From assembly GCF_000350225.1 (NCBI RefSeq), contig NW_005179061.1, positions 62,001 to 126,000 of the forward strand: a stretch of 64,000 nucleotides of DNA, in the 5' to 3' direction. Position numbers and translations under genes: made by a program. Positions 41,844 through 51,803 of this stretch are shown here, piece after piece. Numbering within the stretch: the first letter of the stretch is position 1; each line of letters begins with the position of its first letter. The notes under the pieces are model-generated. The model was given only the letters and a program-made list of their open reading frames with translations, ran no database searches and had not been told where the DNA came from. Origin of the DNA: Chondrus crispus. Taxonomy: Eukaryota; Rhodophyta; Florideophyceae; Gigartinales; Gigartinaceae.

Positions 41844-42610
41844 AAACAACAACTTTGCCTAGTTTCTATTGATGAATTCCAAACCTTGAAATCATTGCCG
41901 TCACTCAATCTTCGGTCGATTCTGTTTTAAACAAAGGGTAATGGCGGGCTCCTAGACTAAAACCAATCTCCTAACAATGGGATCGTCGTCGAACCCCGCG
42001 TCCTTAGGATGTGATCGTAGAACGCGGCAATGTTATTTCGCAAGAGACCATTGGCAACAGGCGAGAGGATTCTAATGATCACTCTTGTTTATTTGTAGTC
42101 TCTGAACGTAATATAGATCGTTGCGAGCGAAATGTCGTTTGTTTACGTGCTGTAGTTTTCGTAATGACTAATGCAACGTCAAGAAACACTTGCCTTGCAT
42201 AAACCGTGCCTGACCCTGACCTTATTCCTCGGTCATCCGTTCTGAAGGTAGAATTTGTCCCTCCTTCAGATAAAGACCGGTAGGGACACGTAGAGACAGC
42301 GGCAATAATGCAATGTCTTAGTCATGGTTCACCACGGGTAAGACGTTGCATTTGGGTCACTGCGTGTACTACATTCTGTGTTTGTCGCGCGACAAGATCG
42401 ACAAAAGCTGTATGGGTGGCCACCCATACTAGAATCAACCTCTAAAAAATTAACAAAAAATAATCTAGTTCCAGTATGGCTGGCCACCCATACAGCTTTT
42501 GAGAATCTTGTCGCGCGACGGCCATTAACTTGTCATACCAAAGAAACTTGCTTGCGCATGCAGGCCTGCGCGGTATACCTCCATACTATCCGCACCTTGC
42601 CCTCCAGATA
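41844..42610 (+). repeat. Repeat block A, copy 1
   Basis: About 0.75 kb collinear with 57322-57984 in the same orientation, starting at AACAACAACTTTGCCTAG and running through a TCGCGCGAC hairpin to CGCGGTATACCTCC. A partial third copy covers about 44158-44462. A 63-codon frame is conserved between copies but has no ATG, and its differences are mostly amino-acid changing, so it is probably not a gene. Confidence 0.9.
42382..42520. repeat. Long hairpin element P1 with TTGTCGCGCGACAA end
   Basis: Two arms of about 46 bp, sharing GTCGCGCGACAAGAT and AAAAGCTGTATGGGTGGCCA as inverted copies, flank an AT-rich loop of about 44 bp. The terminal TTGTCGCGCGACAA is itself a perfect palindrome. Similar hairpins occur at 44232-44370, 48893-49031 and 57784-57921, with a half copy near 53970. 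The structure resembles a small non-autonomous element, but no target duplication was established. Confidence 0.85.
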
Positions 42611-42960
42611 TCGGTCTTTCGGAGAAAGGCTTCCGTAACGTACTCTTCTCACGGCGTCACTTCTATGAAGTTGTGATGGGGGACCCCTCATTTTTTGTGG
42701 ACATTGACATATCCCAACCGACGACTAACAACGAGGTACCGCTTGTGGAACATCCGATTGATATGCAGACATGTTGCCAACGCCGTGATGAATACTAATC
42801 GGAGAATGTTGTTTCTATCGGCTTTGAGGGCATTAACCAGACTGTCTGTTGCTGTGAACGTGTTAGACCCATCATGCTGGGGCGTAAAGAAGAAGTTAGG
42901 TGTCCAACGTGTACGGTACACGTTGCAGGGAAGATTGGATTGTAGTATTGTAGTTGGTTT
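42610..42960 (+). pseudogene. Fragment resembling a PrimPol-type primase
   Basis: A frame ending in TAA at about 42836-42838 encodes RRHFYEVVMGDPSFFVDIDI. Its pattern (aromatic-YEV, then a hydrophobic strand ending in D-x-D) matches the catalytic strand region of archaeo-eukaryotic primase-polymerases, where human PRIMPOL has a CYEVI...LYFDLEF stretch. After the stop, another frame continues with a helix and a K-rich stretch that could be the next part, implying a frameshift. It begins where repeat block A ends. It is short and based on one motif, so the call is tentative. Confidence 0.4.
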
Positions 42961-43189
42961 TAAACGTTTATAACTCAAATGTCTAAGAATTGTGTAATGC
43001 ACTCGTTTTACCAGTTTATTCCAGTTATGACGAGTCTTCTTCCATGTTTTCCTTAAGGACCTTTCCCTTTGCCCTTGCCGTTTCTACGAGACCAACACAC
43101 TCCAAGAACGTTTCCAAATGTCATCATTTGGAAGGACTAGTCTAATTTCTGCAAGATCATCCAGTTTCTCGTGCACTGAATCCCACCCA

Positions 43190-43870
43190 ATCTTCTAATC
43201 CCACCAAATCTCCTAATCCCACGTAATCTTAAATCCCAGGAATCTCCTAATCCTAGTTACTCCCCTTCTCACCTAAATCTCCGAAGCACAGCGAATCCTT
43301 AAAGTACCAAAACTATCCTGCTCCTTACTCCTGAATCTCCTGCCGGCCTGTGAGTAGTGTCTACTGATCACAACTCCCATCCCGCAAAATTTGCCACCCA
43401 ATTTTGCAAATTTTATACAGCAATGACGATGTCGTACGACATCGCCTGCCGGCCTGTGATCAGTGGCCACTGATCACAGCTCCCCACTGATCAGAGGTCC
43501 TAACTCTCAAAATTTGCACGGAAATTTTGCAAATTTTATACAGCAATGACGATGTCGTACGACACCCCCCGCCGGTCTGTGATCAGTGGCCACTGATCAC
43601 AGCTCCCCACTGATCACAGGTCGTAACTCTCAAAATTTGCACCGAAATTTTGCAAATTTTTTACAGCAATGATGATGTCGTACGACACCACCTGCCGGCC
43701 TGTGATCAGTGGCCACTGATCACAGCTCCCCACTGATCACAAGACGCAACCCACTTCGCAACCACCTTTTTCAACGTCCACTTCTCTTAGACAAACACGT
43801 ATTTAATTGTAAAGGAAGTCATGGTTACCTAGTCACTATCGTACCTTTCTCAAACAATTAGACCAATGGC
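43190..43870 (+). repeat. Repeat block B with palindromic satellite, copy 1
   Basis: Starts with several TAATCCCA(C/G) repeats and is collinear with 59930-60310. Inside are three perfect TGATCAGTGGCCACTGATCA palindromes at 43457, 43580 and 43703, spaced exactly 123 bp. After the array both copies continue with CAACCCACTTC and TTAGACAAACACGTATTTA. Confidence 0.9.
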
Positions 43871-44039
43871 AGTAAGATGACTAGTTAGACCACGGAACCA
43901 AATAGTTGGTATGAGTTGCAGGCACCAGGCACCAATACACTCATCTACTTTTACTGCCCCCGTAAAGAATGTACTGCATCTTATACCTCGTGTTTATTCG
44001 CAACAATTCTTACTTCGTGATGAAAATTGATATAAATAT

Positions 44040-44462
44040 TATTTTTGGGGATTATTCTGGAGAAATAACCTCCAAAATAATCCCCAAAAACAACATACTT
44101 CTAGTATGGCTGGCCAACCACACAGCATTTGTAAATCTTGTCGCGCGACGGGGCGGCAATGCAATGTCTTACACGTGTGGACCACGTGTAAGACATTGCA
44201 TTTGGGTCCACACGTGTACTACATTCCGTGTTTGTCGCGCGACAAGATCTATAAAAGCTGTATGGGTGGCCAGCCATACTGGAATCGACCTCTAAAAAAC
44301 TAACAAAAATTAATCTAGTTCCAGTATGGCTGGCCACCCATACAGCTTTTGTAAATTTTGTCGCGCGACGGCCATTACATATCATACAAAAGAAACTTGC
44401 CTGCCCACGCAGGCCTGCCCGGTATACCTCGTACTATCCACACCTTGCCCTCCAGATTTCCT
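44040..44462. repeat. Nested hairpins and partial block A
   Basis: Three structures follow each other. TTTTTGGGGATTATTCTGGA near 44042-44061 faces an inverted copy with one mismatch ending near 44090. AATGCAATGTCTTACACGTG (44158-44177) has a perfect inverted partner at 44183-44202 with a 5-nt loop. Hairpin P2 spans 44232-44370 with TCGCGCGAC ends. The stretch from 44158 repeats the right half of block A. Confidence 0.85.
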
Positions 44463-44891
44463 ACGGCAGCCACTGTGCATATAGCACCGTGAAATTCCGT
44501 CTACAACAAGGCATTAGCTACGCTAGCTGTACCTGGTCCTCAATTGCCACTGCCATCCTAGACCGTATGGCATCCTACATCACAGACTTAACACTATCCA
44601 GTCCAAGCGTGACACTTGTCCATAGATATCTGTCGATATGAGATAGCATTCGCAACAATAGTCATCGAATAAAGCATTTACATCCAGAGTCAAGGTATAC
44701 CCCCGCTGTAGTCCAGGTATATACCCTACCATTACTAACCAACATATACCAACTATCATGGAATTGGGTGTGTCTAAAACCCCCCAATTTCATACTCGCA
44801 GTCCTAGAGTGCGGTTCCAAGACTGCCATTAGACTCAAATGCATGAAACAACAACCGTTTACAAAAAACCTACTGGATAGAAAGTATGCTA
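44463..44891. other. Intergenic downstream of ParB-oxygenase copy 2
   Basis: No recognised gene. No clear AATAAA on the minus strand follows the stop at 44892. Confidence 0.4.
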
Positions 44892-47800
44892 CTACTCATC
44901 GTACTCACCAGGGCTCGAGCTCTCATCTGTTTCTTCATCTTCCTTCTCTCCCCCATCCTCTTCCATACCTCCCAGTTTCAACGGTTCCCTAGCGCCAACC
45001 TCGTCGTCAGTGTTGTCGTCTACGTTGGCCCTGAAAGGAGGCTTGAAGACCAAGTTAATATGCACACCATCTGGGAGATTTGTGCCCTTGGGGACAAAGT
45101 ACAGATGGTATCTCAACAGACCCGAGTCCCCAAGATAGTCATCAAACCCGGCACCGCAGTGAAATACATCACCCCGCCCCACGAAAATGGAAAACGGTGG
45201 GATGTTCACCATTATGCACACCATCCCCCGCGACACAGACCCAAGCGTTCCAGTTCGGGCCGACGCAACCACAGTGTGCGAATTGGGACACACCCATATC
45301 GGCACTTCCGTCTCCCCAGTACACAACACGAAGAACCCAGGGAGCTTGTCACGGCTTAACGTCTCCGTTCTCGACATGCTCTCAAAGTCCGTGTGCAGCT
45401 GTTGGCGCTTGCAACCCTTGGTCGTCACCAACCATCGACCCCCCGTGTGCGGAGTGTACATTTCCCTATCTCCCCTCCCTCCACAGTTGTCTCCGATCTT
45501 CAAGGCAGCCATGCATTGTCCAATTCGAAGGTCAAGAAGAGCACGGTTTCGACACATCCATACCTTCCCGACATCCTGCTCAACCACATTCGTCAGACCG
45601 TGATTCGTCGAGGTGAAACGCCCAACGCCCTTCTCCCCATCTATGGCATCTTGGGTACCACCATTGTTCACAATCCCATTCCATACCGTCCTATTCTCGC
45701 TCTCTTTCAGAGCTTCCCCTCCAGGAAACATCCCTTCAGTCTCCTTGTGCAGCCGGATGTAGAAGGTAGGATCCATGGCAACGTGAACCTTTTGATTGCT
45801 CGGTCCAACGCTTCGTGGCATACGATGGTCGTCCAGAAAGCCCTCGAGAACGCAAAAGCCAGACTCCATAAGTTGCTCCCGACGTTTCCCAAAGTACTCC
45901 AAGGCCACTTCGTCACCAAAAATTGATGCAAGCCAGATCTTATCCTCACCTTCATACGTACCAAGGTCCTGTCCAGTGTTGCTGATACAGTGGTCAATTT
46001 CTTCGGGGCTCTCTAGATAGTAGTTGTGAGCAGCCCTCCAGAAAACCACATGGTGGTTGTCCCTCAAAACTTGAACATCCTTGATCACAACGTGTCCACG
46101 GTGTTGATCGGGGATATGAACAGCCTGCAGAAATGGACTAACATGCTGCAGAGGATTTGGTTTCGGCCATCTTGTCGGGAGACGAATGGCAAATCGCATC
46201 CAAGCCGGATGAGAAGGTCCCTCATAGGGGACCGGATCTTCGTAACCAATTGGGAGACGTGTCGGCAAAGAGTCATCGAAATCTTTGGTCGAAGGCTCAA
46301 ATCTCTCCCCATCGTCACCTTCAACATCCGACCCACCGCGGAAAACCACATCAGCATTTAAGTCTGTCATCAGATCCACAATTTGGGTCTGGTTCAAGTT
46401 CCGAAGGGTTTGCTTGATTTCCGTCATCCCCACATCCCCAACATCGCCAGTCTTCCGCTTCTTCCGCGGTCCGCCGGTCCTTCCCCGCCTCACGCGATTC
46501 GGGTTCGTCAGCGGTGTAGACGGTCCCCCTTCGGGAACAATATCGGCATTCAGAACACGAATATTCCTCTTGCGACTCGACTTGCGCACGGCCCTACCCT
46601 CATTACGGGTCACACCGCTTCTAACACCAGGCCCAGAACCACCAACACCACGATCACCACGGCCACCTTCACCCGTTGCTGCAGAACCTCCACGGACCTC
46701 CTCAACAACCATTTGGGTTGGGTGTTCATCTGGTGCACGAGGCGGAGCAGGAAGAATTTCAGGTCCAAGTGCCTTCTTGATGACCCTGTTGATGCTCTCG
46801 AGCCGGTCGATAGTCCACCTCAACTTGCCCTCAGGGTCCTTCTCTCCATTAAAAGACCACGCCGCCATTCTCGACCAAAGGGATCGTTCAATTGTGATAC
46901 TCTTGCTCGGAGTAATATTGACCTCCGTCTTGTACAGGTCGTCAACGGATATGTTATTATACTCGCAGATGGCCTGAAGATGCCGATGTAGAACTGCAAT
47001 AAAAGTATAAAACTTGTCGCGAATGTCCGAGAACGTTCCCACGGTCTTGTTGTTGACCCTTTCAGCAACTGAATGCATAGCCAGGTAAAAAAAGGACGCT
47101 TCCTTGGTCGTAAAAAGGACCTTGCTCGACATATGCTCAATGCCGAGCTGACCGCACTTCTCTGTCACCTCCAAGAATATCTTGAAGCAATGCGGTCGCT
47201 CAGCCAAGTTGCGGCCGACCAGCGTGTACTTCAGAATCTGACGGTCACTCAGATTCGGAAGGACATTTATATTTTTCAGAGCAGTAGCAATGACCCTGTC
47301 CGGCAGCTTGGTCATGTCCACATGCGAATTGCGGTTCGCCGTCACATTGTATGACGACACCGTACCATGCACGGAGTCACTGAACGACATCCTCTTTACG
47401 TTAGAGTTGGATGCGTTCAGGAGGGCCCCAATGCCCAGAATCTCAGCGTGAGAGACATAATTGTCATCAGTGAGACCGCACCACAACGTCACGCGGAGCG
47501 ACTTAATTGCTTCCGTCCATTCCGCTTCGTCGGCACCCAATTGAGTTAAAGCTGTGTGCCGATTACGCCCATCCACAAGCCAAACTTCTTCTTCGATTTT
47601 CCTGCCTGCCCTGATTGCCTCGTGCAGGGCTGCGATTTCTTCGGGACTTCTCCTAGGGTCTTGCTTAAGGGCGACTGAGATTGTCCCGACCACAGGAAGG
47701 AACCCCCGACGTTTGAAGTCGTGCCTGAGGTCCCCCACGTGTTTCGGGTCAATCACACGCAACGTCCTCGGAGGGTCGCATATCAAGGCTATGTTGATCT

Positions 47801-48467
47801 CCGTTTGAAATTGACGGTAGCTGCCAGCGTTGACCATCGGAGCGTCCAACACGAGTGAATCAAGAACGAGTATAGGTGGGCCATCATCACCGGAATCCGG
47901 AACTTGCCAGACCTCTGTCTCGGTAACCCTCTTCCTCGTCGCTTCTTGGCGTTGCGTCGTACTCGCGGATGCCGTTAGTCCTTTCATCCCCTCCATGAGG
48001 TCAGAGGCGTCAGCAACCTTATTAGTCTCGTTCTGGGCCTGCTTGTTGTGCTGTTCCGTATACGGTAGCCCCATTTCCTTATGAAAACACTCTGCAGAAC
48101 ATGCCATTTTGCTTTGGCTCCTTTTCTTGTCTTGCGAAATGGTGGAAAACTTCACCTCTCCAGCATCACAGGCATCATGAACATATTTGGGGCAAGTAGA
48201 GCACTTGCGCTTGTTAACTGTTTCCATCTTGCACCAGGGTGCATCACAGTTCCCAGGGTAGGTGCGGAAGATAGAACCTATGGCCTCCTTGTCCTTCTTC
48301 TCCTCCTCCTCGGAACTCTCCTCGTAGTCGGCCACGTCCGAGTCAATGTTAGGTCCCTGTTCTTCTTCCAGAAGCGGCGTTTCCGCCATCGGAACGGGTT
48401 GTTCGCCCTCGTGCTCGTCTGTCCCCTTTCCACAGGATGAAGTCTCTTGGTTGTTCATCGGCTGCAT
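44892..48467 (-). CDS. Zinc finger / ParB-like / 2OG-Fe(II) oxygenase fusion protein (copy 2, intact)
   Basis: 1191 residues from the ATG at 48467, with a TATA box 134 bp upstream. Residues 74-127 hold a Cys/His cluster (C74, C79, C89, C92, H97, C100, C123, C127) of PHD- or MYND-like spacing. Residues 223-320 match the ParB/sulfiredoxin-like fold: IDPKHVGDLRHDFKRRGF, then VWLVDGRNRHTAL, the ParB GxxR box. A helical region and a basic linker (RKSSRKRNIR, GGPRKKRK) follow. From about 770 the three paralogues align closely. The C-terminus has a double-stranded beta-helix oxygenase signature: HTD (H1025, D1027), VGRGDVFHCG (H1103) and LRYHLY (R1119), fitting iron and 2-oxoglutarate ligands. The tail is acidic. 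Nucleic acid is a plausible substrate, by analogy with TET/JBP and AlkB, but the substrate is unknown. Confidence 0.8.
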   Translation of the reverse strand: MQPMNNQETSSCGKGTDEHEGEQPVPMAETPLLEEEQGPNIDSDVADYEESSEEEEKKDKEAIGSIFRTYPGNCDAPWCKMETVNKRKCSTCPKYVHDACDAGEVKFSTISQDKKRSQSKMACSAECFHKEMGLPYTEQHNKQAQNETNKVADASDLMEGMKGLTASASTTQRQEATRKRVTETEVWQVPDSGDDGPPILVLDSLVLDAPMVNAGSYRQFQTEINIALICDPPRTLRVIDPKHVGDLRHDFKRRGFLPVVGTISVALKQDPRRSPEEIAALHEAIRAGRKIEEEVWLVDGRNRHTALTQLGADEAEWTEAIKSLRVTLWCGLTDDNYVSHAEILGIGALLNASNSNVKRMSFSDSVHGTVSSYNVTANRNSHVDMTKLPDRVIATALKNINVLPNLSDRQILKYTLVGRNLAERPHCFKIFLEVTEKCGQLGIEHMSSKVLFTTKEASFFYLAMHSVAERVNNKTVGTFSDIRDKFYTFIAVLHRHLQAICEYNNISVDDLYKTEVNITPSKSITIERSLWSRMAAWSFNGEKDPEGKLRWTIDRLESINRVIKKALGPEILPAPPRAPDEHPTQMVVEEVRGGSAATGEGGRGDRGVGGSGPGVRSGVTRNEGRAVRKSSRKRNIRVLNADIVPEGGPSTPLTNPNRVRRGRTGGPRKKRKTGDVGDVGMTEIKQTLRNLNQTQIVDLMTDLNADVVFRGGSDVEGDDGERFEPSTKDFDDSLPTRLPIGYEDPVPYEGPSHPAWMRFAIRLPTRWPKPNPLQHVSPFLQAVHIPDQHRGHVVIKDVQVLRDNHHVVFWRAAHNYYLESPEEIDHCISNTGQDLGTYEGEDKIWLASIFGDEVALEYFGKRREQLMESGFCVLEGFLDDHRMPRSVGPSNQKVHVAMDPTFYIRLHKETEGMFPGGEALKESENRTVWNGIVNNGGTQDAIDGEKGVGRFTSTNHGLTNVVEQDVGKVWMCRNRALLDLRIGQCMAALKIGDNCGGRGDREMYTPHTGGRWLVTTKGCKRQQLHTDFESMSRTETLSRDKLPGFFVLCTGETEVPIWVCPNSHTVVASARTGTLGSVSRGMVCIMVNIPPFSIFVGRGDVFHCGAGFDDYLGDSGLLRYHLYFVPKGTNLPDGVHINLVFKPPFRANVDDNTDDEVGAREPLKLGGMEEDGGEKEDEETDESSSPGEYDE

Positions 48468-48600
48468 CTTGAAAACTTTGCTGAGTGTTGTAAGACGTGT
48501 GATGAGTATTTGTGTGTGATGAGTATGTGTTGTGTGAGAATGTTGTGGGAATTGTTGTGTGCGTTGTGGGCAGGTCTCGTGTCCAACTCAATGCGGTTCG

Positions 48601-48607
48601 ATTTATA
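48601..48607 (-). promoter_or_regulatory. TATA box of ParB-oxygenase copy 2
   Basis: CTATAAAT on the minus strand, about 134 bp before the ATG at 48467. Confidence 0.55.
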
Positions 48608-48728
48608 GTCTTCGAACAGAGGATTTCTGAGCCCCCGGCGAAGCAGTTTGACCAATAAAACGGTGCAATCTTCCTTTCTCTTAACCAATAAACGGTCGCC
48701 ACCAGGAAGGTAATCTGGGACTCCAACC

Positions 48729-48850
48729 GGCCGTGTCCCTGCTTTACAGCAAGAAAGGTAATTTCAGAGCTTTAACCAGCCGTGTCCCTGCCTTACACCA
48801 AGAGAGGTAATTTCGAGCTTTAACCGGCCGTGTCACTGCTTTACACCACG
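48729..48850 (+). repeat. 49-bp tandem repeat, 2.5 units
   Basis: GGCCGTGTCCCTGCTTTACA starts at 48729. Diverged units start at 48778 and 48826. Each whole unit also contains AGGTAATTTC and GCTTTAACC. A single diverged unit recurs at about 53870-53925. In both places a TCGCGCGAC hairpin follows shortly after. Confidence 0.8.
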
Positions 48851-48892
48851 CATAAAAAATTAACCAAAAATTGCCTTGCCCAAAAATGGTTT

Positions 48893-49031
48893 TGTCGCGC
48901 GACAAGATTTCCAAATGCTGTATGGGTGGGCCCCCATACTGGAATCAACCTCGAAAAAATTACCAAAATATTTGTCCAGTTTTAGTATGGCTGGCCACCC
49001 ATACAGCATTTGGAAATCTTGTCGTGCGACA
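48893..49031. repeat. Long hairpin element P3
   Basis: Inverted arms share GTCGCGCGACAAGATTTCCA and AAATGCTGTATGGGTGG around an AT-rich loop. It is the same family as P1. It lies in the 0.7-kb gap between the genes at 44892-48467 and 49181-51148. Confidence 0.85.
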
Positions 49032-49088
49032 GCCCCCTTTCCCGATCACAGGTGTGACACGTGTGGAATGAACAAATGGACAACCCTT

Positions 49089-49094
49089 TTTATT
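49089..49094 (-). terminator. Poly(A) signal AATAAA of the ParB-like gene
   Basis: AATAAA on the minus strand about 87 bp after the stop at 49181. Confidence 0.45.
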
Positions 49095-49180
49095 GTTATT
49101 GCAACTAACTGCCCTTGACCGTACGTTCTTCGATTTCCTTTCCACTTGAATAGAAAAGGTTGATGGCCATGCCGATATCT

Positions 49181-51148
49181 CTAGCGTGGTGCCCTCTGTG
49201 ACTCTATGCTCGTTTTGACCTCCTCCAATTTATCCCTTGCTTTTTCCATGTGGGCAAATCCCTCCTTGAATTGGTCGAGAAGGTCGGAGTTGTTTTCGCG
49301 AAGAACAAGCCTAATGGCAGCAAGATCATTTACATGACGTTGCATTTGAACCAGTTTCTTGACATTGGCGGCATAGCTCGCAGGTAATTCTTCGGTAATG
49401 TTTGAGAGCTCATCTTCATGTCCTTCATATTCCGACGGCGACGGCAACGGTGATGGGGGTGATACACCTCCGCCCTGACAGTTTTTACTACTGTGTGACT
49501 CCCCAGATTGTTGTGTTTGTTCCAGTATCCTTTGTTGGGTTTCACGGTTTTGTGGAGATGCAGTTCCAAGTGACGTTTTTGGAGTAGACGTTGTCAGATC
49601 ATGCGACGATGTATCACGTCCTGTTTCCGTTGTTGCTGGTTGTATTTCTTCCACATCCACAGCGTCTTGATTACGACGCGGAACGGGAGGAAGGGGAAGC
49701 GGAACATGATCAAACAACACAGGATCTACATCTTCATCATCTTGTACAGCTTCTCTCTGCCTTTTTGGGAGTCGAAGAGGGGGTATAACCTCGTATCTGC
49801 GTCGGTGGGAGCTGCGCCGCGATTGTGTTATACCTGGTGCTTTCTGTGCCCTAGTATGGGGGCGTGTTCGTGGTGCAGGTGTAGGTGCAGATTCAGGTCT
49901 AGCGATTGCTTGGCTGTCTGAGAAACTTTGGAGTTGCTCTTCAGACACTACCTGCACAACCCTTGCAGGGCGGTTTGTCAGTTCGTCTCCAACCTTTTGT
50001 GCTATGTGACTCATTACGACGGACGGGTCGGAGGAGATCGTCATCATCCGTCGAACGCGTTGTAAACGTGCTTCTCTAGCGTATCCCGTAGTCGCGGATA
50101 CATTGTGCTTGATACACAAGTCCTTCCATTGGCATGCAATTTTCGCAGCAATTTCATCCTTGTTTTCCTTCGACAGGGCGATGATATCGTCCAGGGTTTT
50201 CCGTCCATCAGCATCGCCTGGATCAGTCCACAGAGCAATGTTGGCCAATGTGACGTCTTCCCACTGTAGATTCAAGTTCTTTCCAAGATGATCGAAGAAG
50301 CATTCCGAAATAGATACTGTCTTAAACCAACTTCTCGCTAGAAAACGGTTCTGCCGAAACGTAAAGATGCTTTGCTTGCGATTGTGCAGTTTGCGCATGA
50401 CAGGTAACCCATTTCTCGTCTTACAAACTTTTCTAATAGCAGCGACGCGAGTAGCACCAGAAGCATGAGGATAGAAAAGAAAATCTTCCGTCCCATTCTC
50501 GTTGCTCTTCGCTACAAAGAAGTGCTTGCCGTAAAGGGCCTCACCAATGACATCCTGAGTTAGTTGTCGTGGTTGCCCATTTCGAAGTAACCCGAGTTTC
50601 TTGTCAACGATTGCCTGGATAGTCGGTAGCATTCCCTTGAACTTCTCGCATTGCTCGATGAGAGGGATGATTCTTCGAGCCGGCTGTTTGACACGAATCC
50701 TCACAGATGCTAGCCAAATGCTGTTTCCATCCACCTCCATGTCATGTGGAAGGTATCCAACTCGTGCCATGATGAAGGACTGGGATAACATCTGAGCAAC
50801 ACGGACGCGATGATTGCCTTCTATAATGTGGTACAGTCCACGCCAGTGTAAAGCGTCAACAGGCTCGTGATCTGACACGCCTCCGACAGATGAAAGCAAT
50901 AGGCGATTTAGATTGCTCATATCTACCTTGCGTCTAACACAGGTAAGAACGCAATGACTTGTTCGAATTAGCTCGCTTTTCGCGCCTCTCACGTACATGG
51001 CTTTCACACAATTTTCGATGACAGCGAGATCTGGTAATTGTGATACAGCGTTGTTCGTCATTACGACGTCTTCTTGTGAGCCCATAGTATAGCCGTTCTG
51101 CTTGTGGAGAGATCGGAAGTCACGAAGGCGCGGGGCGGAAAGGTGCAT
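49181..51148 (-). CDS. ParB-like protein without oxygenase domain
   Basis: 655 residues from the ATG at 51148. That ATG sits in the palindromic repeat (GTGCATGCAC), so the next one at 51085 (MGSQEDVVM) may be the real start. The ParB-like box is YHIIEGNHRVRVAQM (near 106-120). Unlike the longer family members it has no HxD...H...R oxygenase. The middle is helical. A Pro/Arg-rich linker (PAPRTRPHTRAQKAPGI) follows. The last 70 residues form a likely coiled coil (LLDQFKEGFAHMEKARDKLE). It is divergent from the unknown gene at 51804-53537, sharing a 0.65-kb intergenic region full of palindromes. Possible roles are DNA binding or nucleoside-triphosphate-dependent clamping, as in ParB; this is inferred from one motif and the surrounding strands. 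Confidence 0.6.
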   Translation of the reverse strand: MHLSAPRLRDFRSLHKQNGYTMGSQEDVVMTNNAVSQLPDLAVIENCVKAMYVRGAKSELIRTSHCVLTCVRRKVDMSNLNRLLLSSVGGVSDHEPVDALHWRGLYHIIEGNHRVRVAQMLSQSFIMARVGYLPHDMEVDGNSIWLASVRIRVKQPARRIIPLIEQCEKFKGMLPTIQAIVDKKLGLLRNGQPRQLTQDVIGEALYGKHFFVAKSNENGTEDFLFYPHASGATRVAAIRKVCKTRNGLPVMRKLHNRKQSIFTFRQNRFLARSWFKTVSISECFFDHLGKNLNLQWEDVTLANIALWTDPGDADGRKTLDDIIALSKENKDEIAAKIACQWKDLCIKHNVSATTGYAREARLQRVRRMMTISSDPSVVMSHIAQKVGDELTNRPARVVQVVSEEQLQSFSDSQAIARPESAPTPAPRTRPHTRAQKAPGITQSRRSSHRRRYEVIPPLRLPKRQREAVQDDEDVDPVLFDHVPLPLPPVPRRNQDAVDVEEIQPATTETGRDTSSHDLTTSTPKTSLGTASPQNRETQQRILEQTQQSGESHSSKNCQGGGVSPPSPLPSPSEYEGHEDELSNITEELPASYAANVKKLVQMQRHVNDLAAIRLVLRENNSDLLDQFKEGFAHMEKARDKLEEVKTSIESQRAPR

Positions 51149-51194
51149 GCAGGGCTGGAAGCGTTTGGTTGTTGGTGCAAATGTTTATTAAACT

Positions 51195-51665
51195 GTTCAA
51201 GTGCATGCACCTTTTTGCGCGTTCTGTAATGCTCTGCCCACGTCCCTTCGGGACGGTATGATAAACGCACAAAAAGGTGCATGCACCTTTTTGTGCGTTT
51301 TCTGTAATGCTACGTTTTTTGTAATGCTCTGCCCCGTACCTTCTGGATGGTATGATAAACGCACAAAAAGGTGCATGCACCTTTTTGTGCGTTTTGTGTA
51401 ATGCGACGTTTTCTGTAATGCTCTGCCCCGTACCTTCTGGATGGTATGATAAACGCACAAAAAGGTGCATGCACCTTTTTGTGCGTTTTCTGTAATGCTA
51501 CGTTTTCTGTAATGCTCTGCCCCGTACCTTCTGGATGGTATGATAAACGCACAAAAAGGTGCATGCACCTTTTTGTGCGTTTTCTGTAATGCTCTGCCCC
51601 CGTACCTTCTAGACGGTATTGGTATGATAACACCATCCAAAAGGTGCATGCACCTTTTTGTGCGT
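51195..51665. repeat. Palindromic minisatellite, about six units of 70-98 bp
   Basis: Each unit carries the palindrome CAAAAAGGTGCATGCACC plus its continuation, 36 bp in the full units (centres near 51283, 51375, 51466, 51565). Half or diverged forms lie near 51205 and 51650. Between them are CTGTAATGCTCTGCCCCGTA and TTCTGGATGGTATGATAAAC. It lies between the start codons of two divergent genes. Confidence 0.92.
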
Positions 51666-51706
51666 TCTGTGTCCAAAACCTGCGTTTTTAACACTGGGGG
51701 CTGGTG

Positions 51707-51714
51707 TATATATA
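51707..51714 (+). promoter_or_regulatory. TATA box of the 51804-53537 gene
   Basis: TATATATA, 97 bp before the ATG at 51804 and just after the last palindromic unit. Confidence 0.55.
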
Positions 51715-51803
51715 TTAGGCCAGCTGCCCTGTGGGAACCTTTCACACCTCTCCACAGCTCAACGATTTTCCACATATTTTCATCTTCCTCACGAAGGCAA
51801 GCG

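Noticed and set aside
42011..42202. 63-codon frame conserved between block A copies (also 57419-57610)
   Set aside because: It starts at GTG with no ATG, and differences between the copies mostly change amino acids. The conservation is explained by the DNA repeat.
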